From the NCBI RefSeq assembly GCF_020193655.1, contig NZ_JADYVE010000002.1, positions 616,837-680,836 of the forward strand: 64,000 bases of DNA. Direction: 5' to 3'. Position numbers and translations under genes: made by a program. The DNA is from Ensifer sp. IC3342. GTDB taxonomy: Bacteria > Pseudomonadota > Alphaproteobacteria > Rhizobiales > Rhizobiaceae. Under the pieces are notes generated by a model that did no database searches, had not been told where the DNA came from, and saw only the letters and a program-made list of their open reading frames with translations. This document shows positions 1 through 9,021 of the stretch, in pieces; position 1 is the stretch's first letter; each line of letters starts with the position of its first letter.

Positions 1-555
1 GTTGCCGAAAGCGCCATGCGCGAGGTCGTCGGTCGGCGTCCGGCCCAAGACATTTTCCGCGACAACCGCCAGGCAATCGCCGCCGACGTGAAAAACACGA
101 TTCAGGCGACGATGGACAGCTACGGCGCCGGCGTTTCGGTGAATACGGTCGCGATCGAGGACGCCGCGCCTCCGCGTGAAGTCGCCGACGCCTTCGACGA
201 GGTGCAGCGCGCCGAACAGGACGAGGACCGCTTCGTCGAGGAAGCCAACCAATACGCCAACCAGGTGCTCGGCAAGGCGCGCGGTCAGGGCGCGCAGATC
301 CGCGAAGAGGCGGCCGCCTACAAGGACCGCGTCGTCAAGGAAGCGCAGGGTGAGGCACAGCGCTTCATCTCGGTCTATGACGCCTATTCCAAGGCTCCGG
401 ATGTCACGCGCCGGCGGCTTTATCTCGAAACCATGCAGGATGTATTCCGCAAGTCGAAGAAGGTCATTCTCGACGAGAAGAACGGGCAGGGCGTGCTGCC
501 CTATCTGCCGCTCAACGAAATCGGCAGACCCGCGCAGTCGGGAGGTACCCAATGA
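1..555 (+). CDS. hflK: HflK, membrane protease modulator (5' end missing)
   Basis: C-terminal part of HflK, an SPFH/band-7 protein that with HflC forms the periplasmic-facing HflKC complex around the membrane protease FtsH. The open frame runs from base 1, so the start codon, the membrane anchor and most of the SPFH domain lie upstream. Visible are the end of the SPFH domain (AESAMREVVGRRPAQDIF) and the long charged helix with AEQDEDRFVEEANQYANQVL, typical of HflK. It ends PYLPLNEIGRPAQSGGTQ, and its stop overlaps the hflC start in an ATGA, so the two are translationally coupled. Confidence 0.95.
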   Translation, partial: VAESAMREVVGRRPAQDIFRDNRQAIAADVKNTIQATMDSYGAGVSVNTVAIEDAAPPREVADAFDEVQRAEQDEDRFVEEANQYANQVLGKARGQGAQIREEAAAYKDRVVKEAQGEAQRFISVYDAYSKAPDVTRRRLYLETMQDVFRKSKKVILDEKNGQGVLPYLPLNEIGRPAQSGGTQ

Positions 556-1484
556 TAAACAATCGCAGTTCAATCATCCTGATCATCCTCGCGGCGGTGC
601 TCGTCGTGATCTATTCGTCGGTCTTCGTGGTCAACGAGCGCCAGCAGGCGATCGTCGTGCGCTTCGGCGAGATCCGAGCCGTCAAGACCGAGCCTGGCCT
701 TTATTTCAAGCTTCCTTTTGCCTTCATGGATGCCGATCGCGTGCAATTCGTCGAGGACCAGGCGCTTCGCTTCGATCTCGACAATATCCGCGTGCAGGTC
801 TCCGGCGGCAAGTTCTACGAGGTGGACGCTTTCGTGGTTTACAGGATCGCCGACGCCCGGCGTTTCCGCGAGACCGTTTCAGGCGACCGGGAATCGGCCG
901 AGGCGCGGCTTCGGACCCGTCTCGACGCGTCGCTGCGCCGTGTCTACGGTCTGAGGGGGTTCGAGGCCGCCCTTTCAGACGAGCGCGCCTCGATGATGCG
1001 TGAAGTGCGGACCGACCTCAAGGCGGACGCGGAGTCGCTCGGCCTCAACATCGAGGACGTGCGCATCCGCCGGACAGACCTGACGCAGGAAGTCTCGCAG
1101 CAAACCTTCGAGAGGATGAAGGCGGAGCGCCTGGCCGAAGCCGAGTTGATCCGTGCACGCGGTAACGAGGAAGGTCAGCGCCGCCGCGCGATCGCCGATC
1201 GCCAGGTGGTCGAAATCGTGGCGGAAGCCCAGCGTGATTCGGAAATCCTGCGAGGTGAGGGCGAAGCCGAGCGCGCAGGGATCTTTGCCGACGCCTTCAC
1301 GCGCGATCCCGGCTTCTTCGACTTCTACCGCTCGATGGCGGCCTATTCCCAGTCCATCGGTAACCCGGACACAACCGTGGTGCTCTCGCCGCATTCGGAA
1401 TTCTTCCGCTATTTCAACAGCGCGGACGGTGCGGCGTTGCCGCAGCCGCCGACCGCGCCGGCGGCGCCTGCGACTGCAGATTGA
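552..1484 (+). CDS. hflC: HflC, membrane protease modulator
   Basis: HflC, partner of HflK in the FtsH-regulating complex. 310 residues, the usual family length. One N-terminal membrane anchor (about residues 7-26), followed by the SPFH domain (VNERQQAIVVRFGEI) and the coiled helix with ERMKAERLAEAELIRARG. The ATG overlaps the hflK stop. A short Pro/Ala tail (PQPPTAPAAPATAD) ends the protein. A DUF2065 gene follows after 7 bases, as in many proteobacterial hflKC operons. Confidence 0.96.
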   Translation: MINNRSSIILIILAAVLVVIYSSVFVVNERQQAIVVRFGEIRAVKTEPGLYFKLPFAFMDADRVQFVEDQALRFDLDNIRVQVSGGKFYEVDAFVVYRIADARRFRETVSGDRESAEARLRTRLDASLRRVYGLRGFEAALSDERASMMREVRTDLKADAESLGLNIEDVRIRRTDLTQEVSQQTFERMKAERLAEAELIRARGNEEGQRRRAIADRQVVEIVAEAQRDSEILRGEGEAERAGIFADAFTRDPGFFDFYRSMAAYSQSIGNPDTTVVLSPHSEFFRYFNSADGAALPQPPTAPAAPATAD

Positions 1485-1491
1485 GTGGATA

Positions 1492-1677
1492 ATGTCCGAT
1501 TTCCTGATTGGGTTTGGTTTTTTCCTGATCATCGAGGGGCTGGTGTACGCACTGGCCCCTTTGGTTTTGGTGGAATTGGCGAAGCGTTTGCCGTATGTCC
1601 CGGAACATCAGCTCCGACTGGCCGGACTCGTTTCGGTGGCGGCCGGCGTCGGACTTGTATGGTTGGTTCGAGGATAG
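1492..1677 (+). CDS. DUF2065 small inner-membrane protein
   Basis: 61-residue protein with two hydrophobic segments (about 3-20 and 43-59) separated by a short polar stretch (ELAKRLPYVPEHQLR). Length, two-helix topology and the position right after hflC match the DUF2065 (YjeT-like) family, whose function is unknown. The start chosen is ATG 1492, 7 bases after the hflC stop; a longer in-frame reading from 1153 would run through hflC and is not credible. Confidence 0.85.
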   Translation: MSDFLIGFGFFLIIEGLVYALAPLVLVELAKRLPYVPEHQLRLAGLVSVAAGVGLVWLVRG

Positions 1678-1683
1678 TGCGAA

Positions 1684-2070
1684 ATGCCACATAAACTGCT
1701 GATCCGGCTGGTCGATGCCGAATATGCCATTACCCGACTGAATGTCGGGTCCGCGATACCGGAATGGCTGCCGGGGCCGGGTTTCTGGACGGTGTCCAGC
1801 TCTCGCGAGGAAATGACGCTGGTTTGTCGCGCCGCCCGCGTACCATCGAGCGTGCAGAGCTCGCTTGGATGGCGCTGCTTCCGCATCGAGCAGCATTTTA
1901 GCTTCGACGTGCCGGGCGTCCTGTCCTCGGTGCTGCGGCCGCTTTCCGCAGCCGGCGTCGGCGTTTTCGCCAATTCGACCTTCAGCACCGATTATGTGTT
2001 CGTCGCGGGCTCCAACCTTGAAAAGGCGGTGCAGGCGCTCAAGGAACACGGGCACGAGATCACCGGCTGA
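1684..2070 (+). CDS. ACT domain-containing protein
   Basis: 128-residue soluble protein. The C-terminal half (FDVPGVLSSVLRPLSAAGVGVFANSTFSTDYVFV) has the beta-alpha-beta pattern of an ACT small-molecule-binding domain, like the stand-alone CASTOR-type ACT proteins of bacteria. No catalytic domain is present, so a sensing or regulatory role is inferred. It starts 6 bases after the DUF2065 stop, so it probably belongs to the hflKC transcript. Confidence 0.75.
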   Translation: MPHKLLIRLVDAEYAITRLNVGSAIPEWLPGPGFWTVSSSREEMTLVCRAARVPSSVQSSLGWRCFRIEQHFSFDVPGVLSSVLRPLSAAGVGVFANSTFSTDYVFVAGSNLEKAVQALKEHGHEITG

Positions 2071-2304
2071 ATGCGCGAAGGTGGCGCTCCCCGCAGGTGC
2101 CGGCGGTTTGCCTTCCTGGGAGCGGATCAGGAAATCGTGTTTGGACGCTCCGGAATTCCGCCGTATCTTCAAGGGAAGATCGCTTGTGTGCGAACCCGCC
2201 GTAGCGGCGTATCGTGCAGTTGAAGGGAATCGATCACGCCGCGGTCCCGGATTGCTGAAATCCATGCCAGTGTGGTCCAAGAGCAATAATAGGAGCCTAG
2301 CGAC

Positions 2305-3807
2305 TTGTCGACACGACCCAAATTCTTCCGCGGCCTGGTGCTTGCGGCCGCGACGGCACTGCTTCTGACCAACACGGCGCTCGCCGAGACGGCAACGTCA
2401 CGACCGGCGGCCGGACCGCCCTCCGTTGCCGACCTCGCCGAGGGGCTGCTCGATGCGGTGGTCAACATTTCCATTTCCCAGAACGTCAAGAGCGATGATG
2501 ACAACGCCCCGATGCCGCAGGTGCCGGAAGGCTCGCCCCATCAGGAATTCTTCGACGAATTCTTCAAGGGACAGGGCGGCGAGGGTAACCGACCGCGAAC
2601 GGTCAACTCCCTTGGCTCCGGTTTCGTTATCGATCCGGCCGGCTTCATCGTCACCAACAACCATGTCATCCAGGACGCAGACGACATCGAAATCAACTTC
2701 TCGGACGGCTCCAAGCTGAAGGCGAAGCTGGTTGGCATGGACACCAAGACCGACCTGGCGGTGCTGAAGGTTGAGCCGAAGAAGCCGCTCAAGGCCGTCT
2801 CCTTCGGTGACTCGCGCAAGATCCGGATCGGCGATTGGGTGATGGTTGTCGGCAATCCGTTCGGCCTCGGCGTGTCTGTTTCGGTCGGCGTCGTCTCGGC
2901 GCGCGGGCGCAACATCAATGCCGGCCCCTATGACAGCTTCATCCAGACCGACGCCGCGATCAACCGCGGCAATTCGGGCGGCCCTCTGTTCAACATGCAG
3001 GGCGAGGTGATCGGCATCAATACCGCGATCCTCTCCCAGACCGGCATGTCGGTCGGCATCGGCTTCGCCGTGCCGACGGAACTGGCAATGAACGTCGTCA
3101 ATCAGCTCAAGGAATTCGGCGAGACCCGGCGCGGTTGGCTCGGCGTTCGCATTCAGCCGGTCACCGACGATATCGCCGAAAGCCTCAAGATGGAGAGACC
3201 CCGCGGTGCGCTGGTCTCCGGCATCATCGAAGGCGGGCCGATCGCCAAGGGTGAGATCAAGGCAGGCGATATCATCATCCGTTTCGATGGGACGGATGTC
3301 GCGGAGATCCGCGACCTGATGCGCGCGGTCGGCGAGAGCCCGGTCGGAAAGGCGGTCGACGTGATCATTATTCGTGATGGCAAGGAGCAGACGGTTCGCG
3401 TCACGCTCGGCCGGCTCGAGGATGGCGAGCAACTTGCAAATGCGCCGGCGAGGGAGAACGGCGAAGGTGCCAAGCCGAATGAACCGCCCGCGGCGCGGCT
3501 GCCGGCGAGCGACGTCGTACTCGGCATGAAGCTCGCAGTGCTCGACGCCGATCGCCGCAAGAGCTTCGGCATTGCCGATAGCGTCGAAGGCGTGGTGGTG
3601 ACCGAAGTCCAGCCGAATTCGGCCGCAGCCGAACGCCGGGTCGCGGCCGGCGACGTGATCGTCGAGATCGGCCAGGAGGCAATGGCCACACCGGACGACG
3701 TTTCGGCGCGAGTCGAGGAACTGAAGAACGATGGCCGCCGCAACGCGCTTCTGATGATCGCCAACAAGACCGGCGAGCTGCGCTTCGTCACAGTGCAGAT
3801 GGAGTAG
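2305..3807 (+). CDS. degP: DegP/HtrA-family periplasmic serine protease
   Basis: Do-type protease and chaperone for misfolded envelope proteins. Signal peptide at residues 1-27 (hydrophobic core LVLAAATALLLTNTALA). Trypsin-like domain with the complete triad: His120 in TNNHVI, Asp150 in DTKTDLAVLKV, Ser224 in GNSGGPLF. Two PDZ domains follow (about 255-365 and 400-500). 500 residues is normal. The start is TTG at 2305, preceded by AGGAG at 2291; an ATG is not available near the signal peptide. HflKC/FtsH and DegP side by side form an envelope quality-control neighbourhood. Confidence 0.95.
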   Translation: MSTRPKFFRGLVLAAATALLLTNTALAETATSRPAAGPPSVADLAEGLLDAVVNISISQNVKSDDDNAPMPQVPEGSPHQEFFDEFFKGQGGEGNRPRTVNSLGSGFVIDPAGFIVTNNHVIQDADDIEINFSDGSKLKAKLVGMDTKTDLAVLKVEPKKPLKAVSFGDSRKIRIGDWVMVVGNPFGLGVSVSVGVVSARGRNINAGPYDSFIQTDAAINRGNSGGPLFNMQGEVIGINTAILSQTGMSVGIGFAVPTELAMNVVNQLKEFGETRRGWLGVRIQPVTDDIAESLKMERPRGALVSGIIEGGPIAKGEIKAGDIIIRFDGTDVAEIRDLMRAVGESPVGKAVDVIIIRDGKEQTVRVTLGRLEDGEQLANAPARENGEGAKPNEPPAARLPASDVVLGMKLAVLDADRRKSFGIADSVEGVVVTEVQPNSAAAERRVAAGDVIVEIGQEAMATPDDVSARVEELKNDGRRNALLMIANKTGELRFVTVQME

Positions 3808-3828
3808 GGGCGGGCGCGCATCCTTTCC

Positions 3829-4454
3829 ATGCAGCATTCAGAGGGCTTTGATTTCGAGGTCACCATAAAGAGCTCGAGCGACCCTCCGATCGTACTCCTC
3901 CATGGCAGCAGCGGAAGGGAAACGGACTGGGGTGATTTTGCGCAACACGTGGCTCCCCGTTCCACATGTCTCTCGGTTCGTGGTCCAATCCCCACGGAGC
4001 AAGGTTTCACATTCTTTCGGCGCAATCCGGATCGAAGCCTGAACCTTGAGGAACTGGCCCATAGAGCGGAAGAGCTTTGCGCATTCTTGGAGGCAATATC
4101 CGGCCAGCTTGGCTTCAGCCTGCCTCCGGTTATTGCCGGCTACTCGAGCGGTGCCGTGATCGCCGCAGCGGTTGTTGCCCGTCGGAGCACGCTCACTTCC
4201 GGCGCCATACTTCTGCGACCGCAATCGCCAAATCCGCAAAGGCCATCTCCAATGCTGGAGCGTTATCCCGTGCTCATCCTCGCGGGAGCACACGATGACC
4301 GCCGAACACGCTCGGATGCACCGATGGTCGCCGAGCAGTTCTGCGTTGCCGGGGCGCATGTGACCTACCGCGAACTCGACGCTGGACACGGTGGGAACAA
4401 ACCGGCCTGGACCGATCGTTTTCAAGACAGTGGTTTGCAGAGTGGTTCAAGTGA
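3829..4454 (+). pseudogene. Alpha/beta hydrolase (carboxylesterase-like), C-terminal frameshift
   Basis: Resembles the phospholipase/carboxylesterase branch of alpha/beta hydrolases: VLLHGSSG oxyanion loop, nucleophile elbow GYSSG, acid in LAGAHDD and His in DAGHGG, so the catalytic triad is intact. Near 4419 (a TTTT run) the frame is lost: the uninterrupted reading ends at 4494 with the unlikely tail GLQSGSSDARGRPF, while the -1 frame gives the natural family ending FSRQWFAEWFK and a stop at 4452-4454. The lesion removes only the last dozen residues, so activity may survive. A sequencing error is possible. Confidence 0.7.
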
Positions 4455-4481
4455 CGCCCGTGGGCGCCCGTTTTCGGAATG

Positions 4482-4691
4482 TCAGCCGGTTTGAAGGCCC
4501 GTGAGGCAGCCTTTCTGACGCCAACGACCGAGAATGTCCGCCGCCCAGTAGTCGCTCCGGGTTGTCCTCGTCGGCCATATTCTGCACTTCGCCATAAATC
4601 ATCGTGATCGGCGCCGCGCTGGCCGCGGTGCGGGCTGGAAGGTCAGCAGGCGGAAAGCCGCGAGAATCGTGTCGAATATCTCGCGCATCAT
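4482..4691 (-). pseudogene. Remnant of a small unknown protein, frameshifted
   Basis: Read from ATGATG at 4691 with AGAGGA just upstream. The first frame gives MMREIFDTILAAFRLLTFQPAP, then becomes arginine-rich and stops. A second frame continues with ITMIYGEVQNMADEDNPE, and a third ends well with DYWAADILGRWRQKGCLT...QTG and a stop at 4482-4484. The three pieces in order look like one small protein of about 68 residues with two frameshifts. I do not recognise the family. The hydrolase, frame-corrected, ends just before it. Confidence 0.45.
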
Positions 4692-4813
4692 ATTGTCTTC
4701 CTCTGAGAGTGCCGGACGAGGGTGGGCCCTCCCGTCTTCCGCTGTATTCCACTCCACTTGCCGCCCCTGCTCAAACGAGTTTGCAGTCCGGCTCGGATAA
4801 CTTGAGGTTATGC

Positions 4814-5712
4814 ATGAAGCGCGGCTGCTTGCCCCTGACGGCATTGCGAAGCTTCGAGGCGGCTGGGCGGCTCGGCGGCTCGGCAGCTTCACCGAGGCTG
4901 CGACGGAGCTTTTTGTCTCGCAGGCGGCGATCAGCCGCCAAATCCGCGACCTCGAAGCCCTGATCGGCAAGCCACTGTTCGAACGGCATCATCGCAGCGT
5001 CAGACCGCGGATGGCGAGACGCTGCTGACGGTACTGACGCATTCCTTCGACCGGATCGGCGAAAGCCTCGATGCGCTTTCCGATGCGAAGCGGGCCGGGA
5101 CACTGAGGGTGAGCGCCGAACCCTCCTTCGCCGGTTGCTGGCTCGTCCCGCATCTCGCGCAGTTTCAGGCGGAGAACCCGGAAATCGACCTCATCATCGA
5201 CGCGGATCCCCGGCTCGTTGAATTCCGCGGCCGGGAAGTCGAGGTTGCTATTCGGCACAGTGCGAAGGTCACCTCATGGCCTCGAGTCGAGGTCAGGCAT
5301 CTCGCCGATGTGGAGATGATCGCGGTGATGGCACCGTCACTCGCGCCTCGGGCGCTGCGCGAACCGCTGGATCTCTTGCGGCACGGCCTTCTGCACGAGG
5401 ATACCCGGGAGCTCTGGGAGCAATGGTTTGCCGCTGCCGGGGCAGGAGACGTGCGGATCGAGCGCGAAATCCATCTTTGCCGACGGGGCGCTTGCGCTTC
5501 AAGCGACGCTACGGGGCCAGGGTGTCGCGCTCATGGATCGCGACCATGCGCGCGACGATCTCGACGCGGGGCGTCTCGTCCAGGCGTTTGACGTCTCCAT
5601 TCCCTATGGGGCCTTCTGGCTGGTTGCGCGGCGGTTCGATGCGCTCTCCGAACCCGCCAGACGTTTCATCGGATGGATCGAGCGCTGTTATCCCGGCCGG
5701 AAGGGCGCCTAG
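4814..5712 (+). pseudogene. LysR-family regulator (GcvA-like), broken by three frameshifts
   Basis: Pieces in three frames assemble into a normal-length LysR regulator. The first begins MKRGCLPLTALRSFEAAGRLG; after an 8-base tandem duplication (cggctcgg twice, about 4865-4880) the frame changes and the HTH continues as GSFTEAATELFVSQAAISRQ. A second shift near 5004 leads to TADGETLLTVLTHSFDRIGE and the effector domain; a third near 5471 leads to FADGALALQATLRGQGVALM and the natural end at 5712. The start MKRGCLPLTALRSF is typical of GcvA-like proteins. It is almost certainly non-functional as sequenced. Confidence 0.8.
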
Positions 5713-6281
5713 CCCTGTGCGGTAACGCCCCGCGTCCATTCGTCCGCGGTGATCGCGTAAAGCACGTGGCGTCTCAGATGCGCGTGCGTGTCGAGGACGC
5801 GAGGGTGGTCGAAGTCGCGGCTCGGGTCCGGCCGCATGCCGAGCCGTTTCATCACGGCGGTGGAGCGGGTGTTCGCGGGCACGGCGAAGGAGACGATTTC
5901 GCCGAGGCGCCGTTCGGCAAAGCCATAGTCGAGGAGTGCTGCTGCCGCCTCGGTCACATACCCGTTGCCCCAGAAAGGCAGCGCGAGCCGCCAGCCGATC
6001 TCGATCGTGCCGTTCGGCAAATGCGGCTCCAGATCGGTGAGCGCCAGGCCGCAGAAGCCTATCGGGATGTCGCTGACGCGCAATGCGAGAGCGAAGAAGC
6101 CAAAGCCGGTTTCGCTGATGCCACGGCCGATGCGGTCGAACAGCGCATCGGATTCCGCGCGGCTGCGGCGGAAAGCGAAGAATTCCATGACCTTCGGATC
6201 GCTGTTGATCTCGGCAAAGAGGTCGCGATCGGTCTCGTTCCAGCCGCGAATGCGCAGCCTGTCGGTTTCTCGAATGATCAC
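5709..6281 (-). CDS. GNAT N-acetyltransferase (RimJ/RimL type)
   Basis: 190-residue GNAT protein of the RimJ/RimL group, which acetylate N-terminal or other amino groups using acetyl-CoA. N-terminal strand TDRLRIRGWNETD, central GTIEIGWRLALPFWGNGYVTEAA (acetyl-CoA motif A region) and VPANTRSTAVMKRLGM (motif B) are all present. Substrate unknown. Its ATG overlaps the serB stop by a few bases on the same strand, so it is probably co-transcribed after serB. Confidence 0.85.
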   Translation of the reverse strand: MIIRETDRLRIRGWNETDRDLFAEINSDPKVMEFFAFRRSRAESDALFDRIGRGISETGFGFFALALRVSDIPIGFCGLALTDLEPHLPNGTIEIGWRLALPFWGNGYVTEAAAALLDYGFAERRLGEIVSFAVPANTRSTAVMKRLGMRPDPSRDFDHPRVLDTHAHLRRHVLYAITADEWTRGVTAQG

Positions 6282-7165
6282 GTCAGGAAATCCGTCTTGC
6301 GATAGCCCTGGAGGTAGAGAAGGGCCGTCAGGTCGCCGTGGTCGATGCGGATCTTCGCCTGTTCGGCAACCACCGGTTTCGCATGCAGTGCGACGCCGCT
6401 GCCGGCAAGCTGCAGCATGCCGAGGTCGTTGGCGCCATCGCCGACGGCGATCGCCTCGGCGGTCGAGATGCCGAGCCTGCCGGAGATGTCGATGAGTGCG
6501 TCGACCTTGGCCTGCTTGCCGAGGATCGGGTGGGCGACCTCGCCGGTCAGCATGCCGTCCTTCTCGATCAGCACATTGGCGCGGTTCTCGTCAAAGCCGA
6601 GTTTCGCCGCAATCGGCCCGGTGAAGACGGTGAAGCCGCCGGAGACGAGGGCGGTATAGTGGCCCTTGCCCTTCATGGTTGCGATCAGCTCGCGGCCGCC
6701 CGGCGTCAGCGTGATGCGCTTGGCGATCACCTCGTCGATGACGCTGCCGGGCAGGCCCTTCAAGAGCGCGACGCGTTCGATCAGCGCCGGCTCGAAGGCG
6801 ATCTCGCCATTCATGGCGCGGGCGGTGATCGCCGCAACCTTTTCCTTGAGACCCACTTCGGCGGCAAGCTCGTCGATGCACTCCTGGCCGATCATGGTCG
6901 AATCCATGTCGGCGATCAGGAACTTCTTGCGGCGGCTTTCGGCATCCTGCACCGCGACATCGATCGGAAAGCCGTTCACCTCGGCGCGCAACCGCGCTTC
7001 GGCGGCGTCCGGGTCGGTGCCGTCCGTAAGCGCGATGTCGCAGGCGACACCGTCCGCCAGCCAATAGACCCCGGATGCTTTTACGGCACTCGCCGCCGCT
7101 TCCGCCAAGGCAGGCGTCAGAACAGGATTTGACGGATTGGCGATAAGCGTGGCAACGAGAGCCAT
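6278..7165 (-). CDS. serB: Phosphoserine phosphatase
   Basis: Last step of serine biosynthesis: phosphoserine to serine, by a HAD-family phosphatase. 295 residues from ATG 7165 (MALVATLIANPSNP). N-terminal ACT-like half, then HAD motif I DMDSTMIGQE (nucleophile Asp86, acid Asp88), motif II VSGGFTVF, Lys in GKQAKVDAL and motif IV GDGANDLGML. The open frame continues upstream to 7291, but that part runs into miaA on the other strand and lacks serB character. The start codon shares bases with the divergent miaA start. Confidence 0.93.
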   Translation of the reverse strand: MALVATLIANPSNPVLTPALAEAAASAVKASGVYWLADGVACDIALTDGTDPDAAEARLRAEVNGFPIDVAVQDAESRRKKFLIADMDSTMIGQECIDELAAEVGLKEKVAAITARAMNGEIAFEPALIERVALLKGLPGSVIDEVIAKRITLTPGGRELIATMKGKGHYTALVSGGFTVFTGPIAAKLGFDENRANVLIEKDGMLTGEVAHPILGKQAKVDALIDISGRLGISTAEAIAVGDGANDLGMLQLAGSGVALHAKPVVAEQAKIRIDHGDLTALLYLQGYRKTDFLT

Positions 7166-8075
7166 GATCAAGAACCTTGAAAGAGACACGGACGCGATCC
7201 TGATAACCGGGCCGACCGCCAGCGGCAAGTCCGCGCTTGCGGTGGAACTTGCGCGTCGGTACGGCGGCGTGGTGATCAACGCCGACAGCATGCAGGTCTA
7301 CGACACGCTAAAGATCCTGACCGCCCGGCCGGAAGAGGCGGAGATGGGCGGGATAGAGCATTTTCTCTATGGCCATGTGCCGGCCGGACAGGCCTATTCG
7401 ACCGGCGCGTGGCTGCGCGAGGCGGAGGCCCTTGTCGCGCAGTTGCGCGAAGAGGGGCGATTGCCCGTGTTCGTCGGCGGTACCGGGCTCTATTTCAAGG
7501 CGCTGACAGGCGGGCTTTCCGATATGCCGGAGATACCGGCGACGATCCGCGATGCGCTGCGCGCGCGGCTGAAGGAAGAGGGGGCGGAGGCTCTCCATGC
7601 AGAGCTTGCCGCGCGAGACCCGCAAACCGCCGCGCAGTTGCGGCCGGGTGATGGGCAGCGGATCGTTCGGGCGCTCGAGGTGATCGAAGCGACCGGCAAG
7701 CCGATCCACCTCTTCCAGCAGAGTCGCGGCCCCTTGATCGTCGATCCCGACAGGGCACGGAAAATCATCGTACTCCCGGATCGCGCCCTCCTGCATAGCC
7801 GCATCGACCGGCGTTTCGAGACCATGCTTGAACGCGGGGCAGCCGACGAGGTGCGGGCGCTGCTGGCTCTTCATATCTCCCCCGACATGCCGGTGATGAA
7901 GGCGATCGGCGTCCAGCAGATTGCAGCGATGCTCAGAGGCGAGATCGGTGAGGAGGAGGTCATCGCCACCGGCGCAGCCGCGACGCGGCAATATGCCAAG
8001 CGTCAGATGACCTGGTTCCGCAACCAGCTCGACGACAGCTGGCAGCGGATCGAGAGGCCGGAGGTCTTGCTTTAG
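7164..8075 (+). CDS. miaA: tRNA dimethylallyltransferase
   Basis: Transfers a dimethylallyl group to A37 of tRNAs that read codons starting with U. 303 residues. P-loop ITGPTASGKSAL (residues 14-25), then INADSMQVY with the catalytic-type Asp, GGTGLYFKALTGG, and the C-terminal RQYAKRQMTWFRNQ, all MiaA signatures. The start chosen is ATG 7164 (MIKNLERDTDAIL); an upstream ATG at 7137 is inside serB on the other strand. No room exists for a private promoter between the two starts. Confidence 0.93.
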   Translation: MIKNLERDTDAILITGPTASGKSALAVELARRYGGVVINADSMQVYDTLKILTARPEEAEMGGIEHFLYGHVPAGQAYSTGAWLREAEALVAQLREEGRLPVFVGGTGLYFKALTGGLSDMPEIPATIRDALRARLKEEGAEALHAELAARDPQTAAQLRPGDGQRIVRALEVIEATGKPIHLFQQSRGPLIVDPDRARKIIVLPDRALLHSRIDRRFETMLERGAADEVRALLALHISPDMPVMKAIGVQQIAAMLRGEIGEEEVIATGAAATRQYAKRQMTWFRNQLDDSWQRIERPEVLL

Positions 8076-8082
8076 AGTGCGC

Positions 8083-8514
8083 TCAGCCGATGCCGTGTTC
8101 CTTGAGCACGGCTTCCTCATCGCCGCTGATCCAGCCGAAAATCTTTGGCTCGTCGTTGCGCACCTGAACGAGATAGTGGACCTCGAAATCGATGGTGACG
8201 TCCGGGCTGTCCTCAACGTCGTAGGTGGAGCGCCAGTCAATCCTGACAAGGAAATGCTGGTTATCGATCGGCGTGATGGTGGTCTTGCGGATCTTCAACT
8301 CCTTGGTACCGATCGCACGATAGCGGGCATAGCCCCTGGCCATCGAGACCTTCAGGCTGTCGTCGTTCTTGCCGGCAAGCACGCCCGCAGGCGAGGCGGC
8401 GATGAATTCCGAGGCAAAAGCGAAGGTCGTCTCGCCGACATCCATTTCGGCGGCAAGCACGCGATTGGCCATGGTTTCGTATCGCGCGAAGAAGCGTCGG
8501 AGGATCTCTTCCAT
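8083..8514 (-). CDS. NTF2-like/SnoaL-fold protein
   Basis: 143-residue soluble protein with the alternating helix and strand pattern of the NTF2-like fold: N-terminal helices (EEILRRFFARYETMANRVL), then strands with HFLVRIDWRSTYD and VTIDFEVHYLVQVRNDEPKIFGWIS. Families of this fold (DUF4440, SnoaL) range from small enzymes to binding proteins, so no function is assigned. It converges on miaA, with 7 bases between the two stops. Confidence 0.65.
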   Translation of the reverse strand: MEEILRRFFARYETMANRVLAAEMDVGETTFAFASEFIAASPAGVLAGKNDDSLKVSMARGYARYRAIGTKELKIRKTTITPIDNQHFLVRIDWRSTYDVEDSPDVTIDFEVHYLVQVRNDEPKIFGWISGDEEAVLKEHGIG

Positions 8515-8604
8515 GATTCCGGTCCTGAATTTTGTTCGAACAGTTTGGATGAAAACGCACGCCCGTGCCGACGGGTTCCTGTGACGTCCGGTAGTGCCAG
8601 TCCG

Positions 8605-8952
8605 TCAGCCGATCGCCGTCTGCTGGTGCTGCACGAGTTTCCAGCCCACGCCGGTATCGCAATAGGTCGAGGTGCAGTAGGCGGCGTAGGGCCTCCTGTC
8701 CGCGCGGTGACCTGCGGCGCGATATCCGAGAACCACGCACCCATGTACCGGGCGGCCGATTGTTCTATCGGTCATGACCACCCGATCCCATCGCTGGGCG
8801 CCCGCCAAGCTGTCGATGATGGAAGATCCCTGCATAAGGCCTACCGGAGCAGGAAACGCCATGATGCATTGCTTATCGAGCAGCTTCCGATAGGTGTCCG
8901 GGCCTTCGAGCCAAAGCCTGTGTTCCGTCTCGCAAGCGTGAGCGTCGTCCAT
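8605..8952 (-). CDS. DUF4440-like small protein
   Basis: 115 residues from ATG 8952 (MDDAHACETEHRLWLEG). The pattern ETEHRLWLEGPDTYRKLL ... CIMAFPAPVGLMQG ... YCDTGVGWKLVQHQQT resembles DUF4440 domain proteins of the NTF2-like superfamily. Upstream in-frame ATGs (to 9006) are possible but add a Gly/Arg-rich leader without domain character. Function unknown. It lies on the same strand as the preceding NTF2-like gene and the broken VOC gene. Confidence 0.6.
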   Translation of the reverse strand: MDDAHACETEHRLWLEGPDTYRKLLDKQCIMAFPAPVGLMQGSSIIDSLAGAQRWDRVVMTDRTIGRPVHGCVVLGYRAAGHRADRRPYAAYCTSTYCDTGVGWKLVQHQQTAIG

Positions 8953-9021
8953 GGGCTCCTCCGTTGGTTCCCTGCGGCCTCCACCCCAACGCTCGAGAAC
9001 GCGCAAGGATCCAACCGCCGC

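Noticed and set aside
2398..3837. 479-residue minus-strand frame opposite degP
   Set aside because: Shadow of degP: His/Asp/Arg-rich, no domain, and the plus strand encodes a complete protease.
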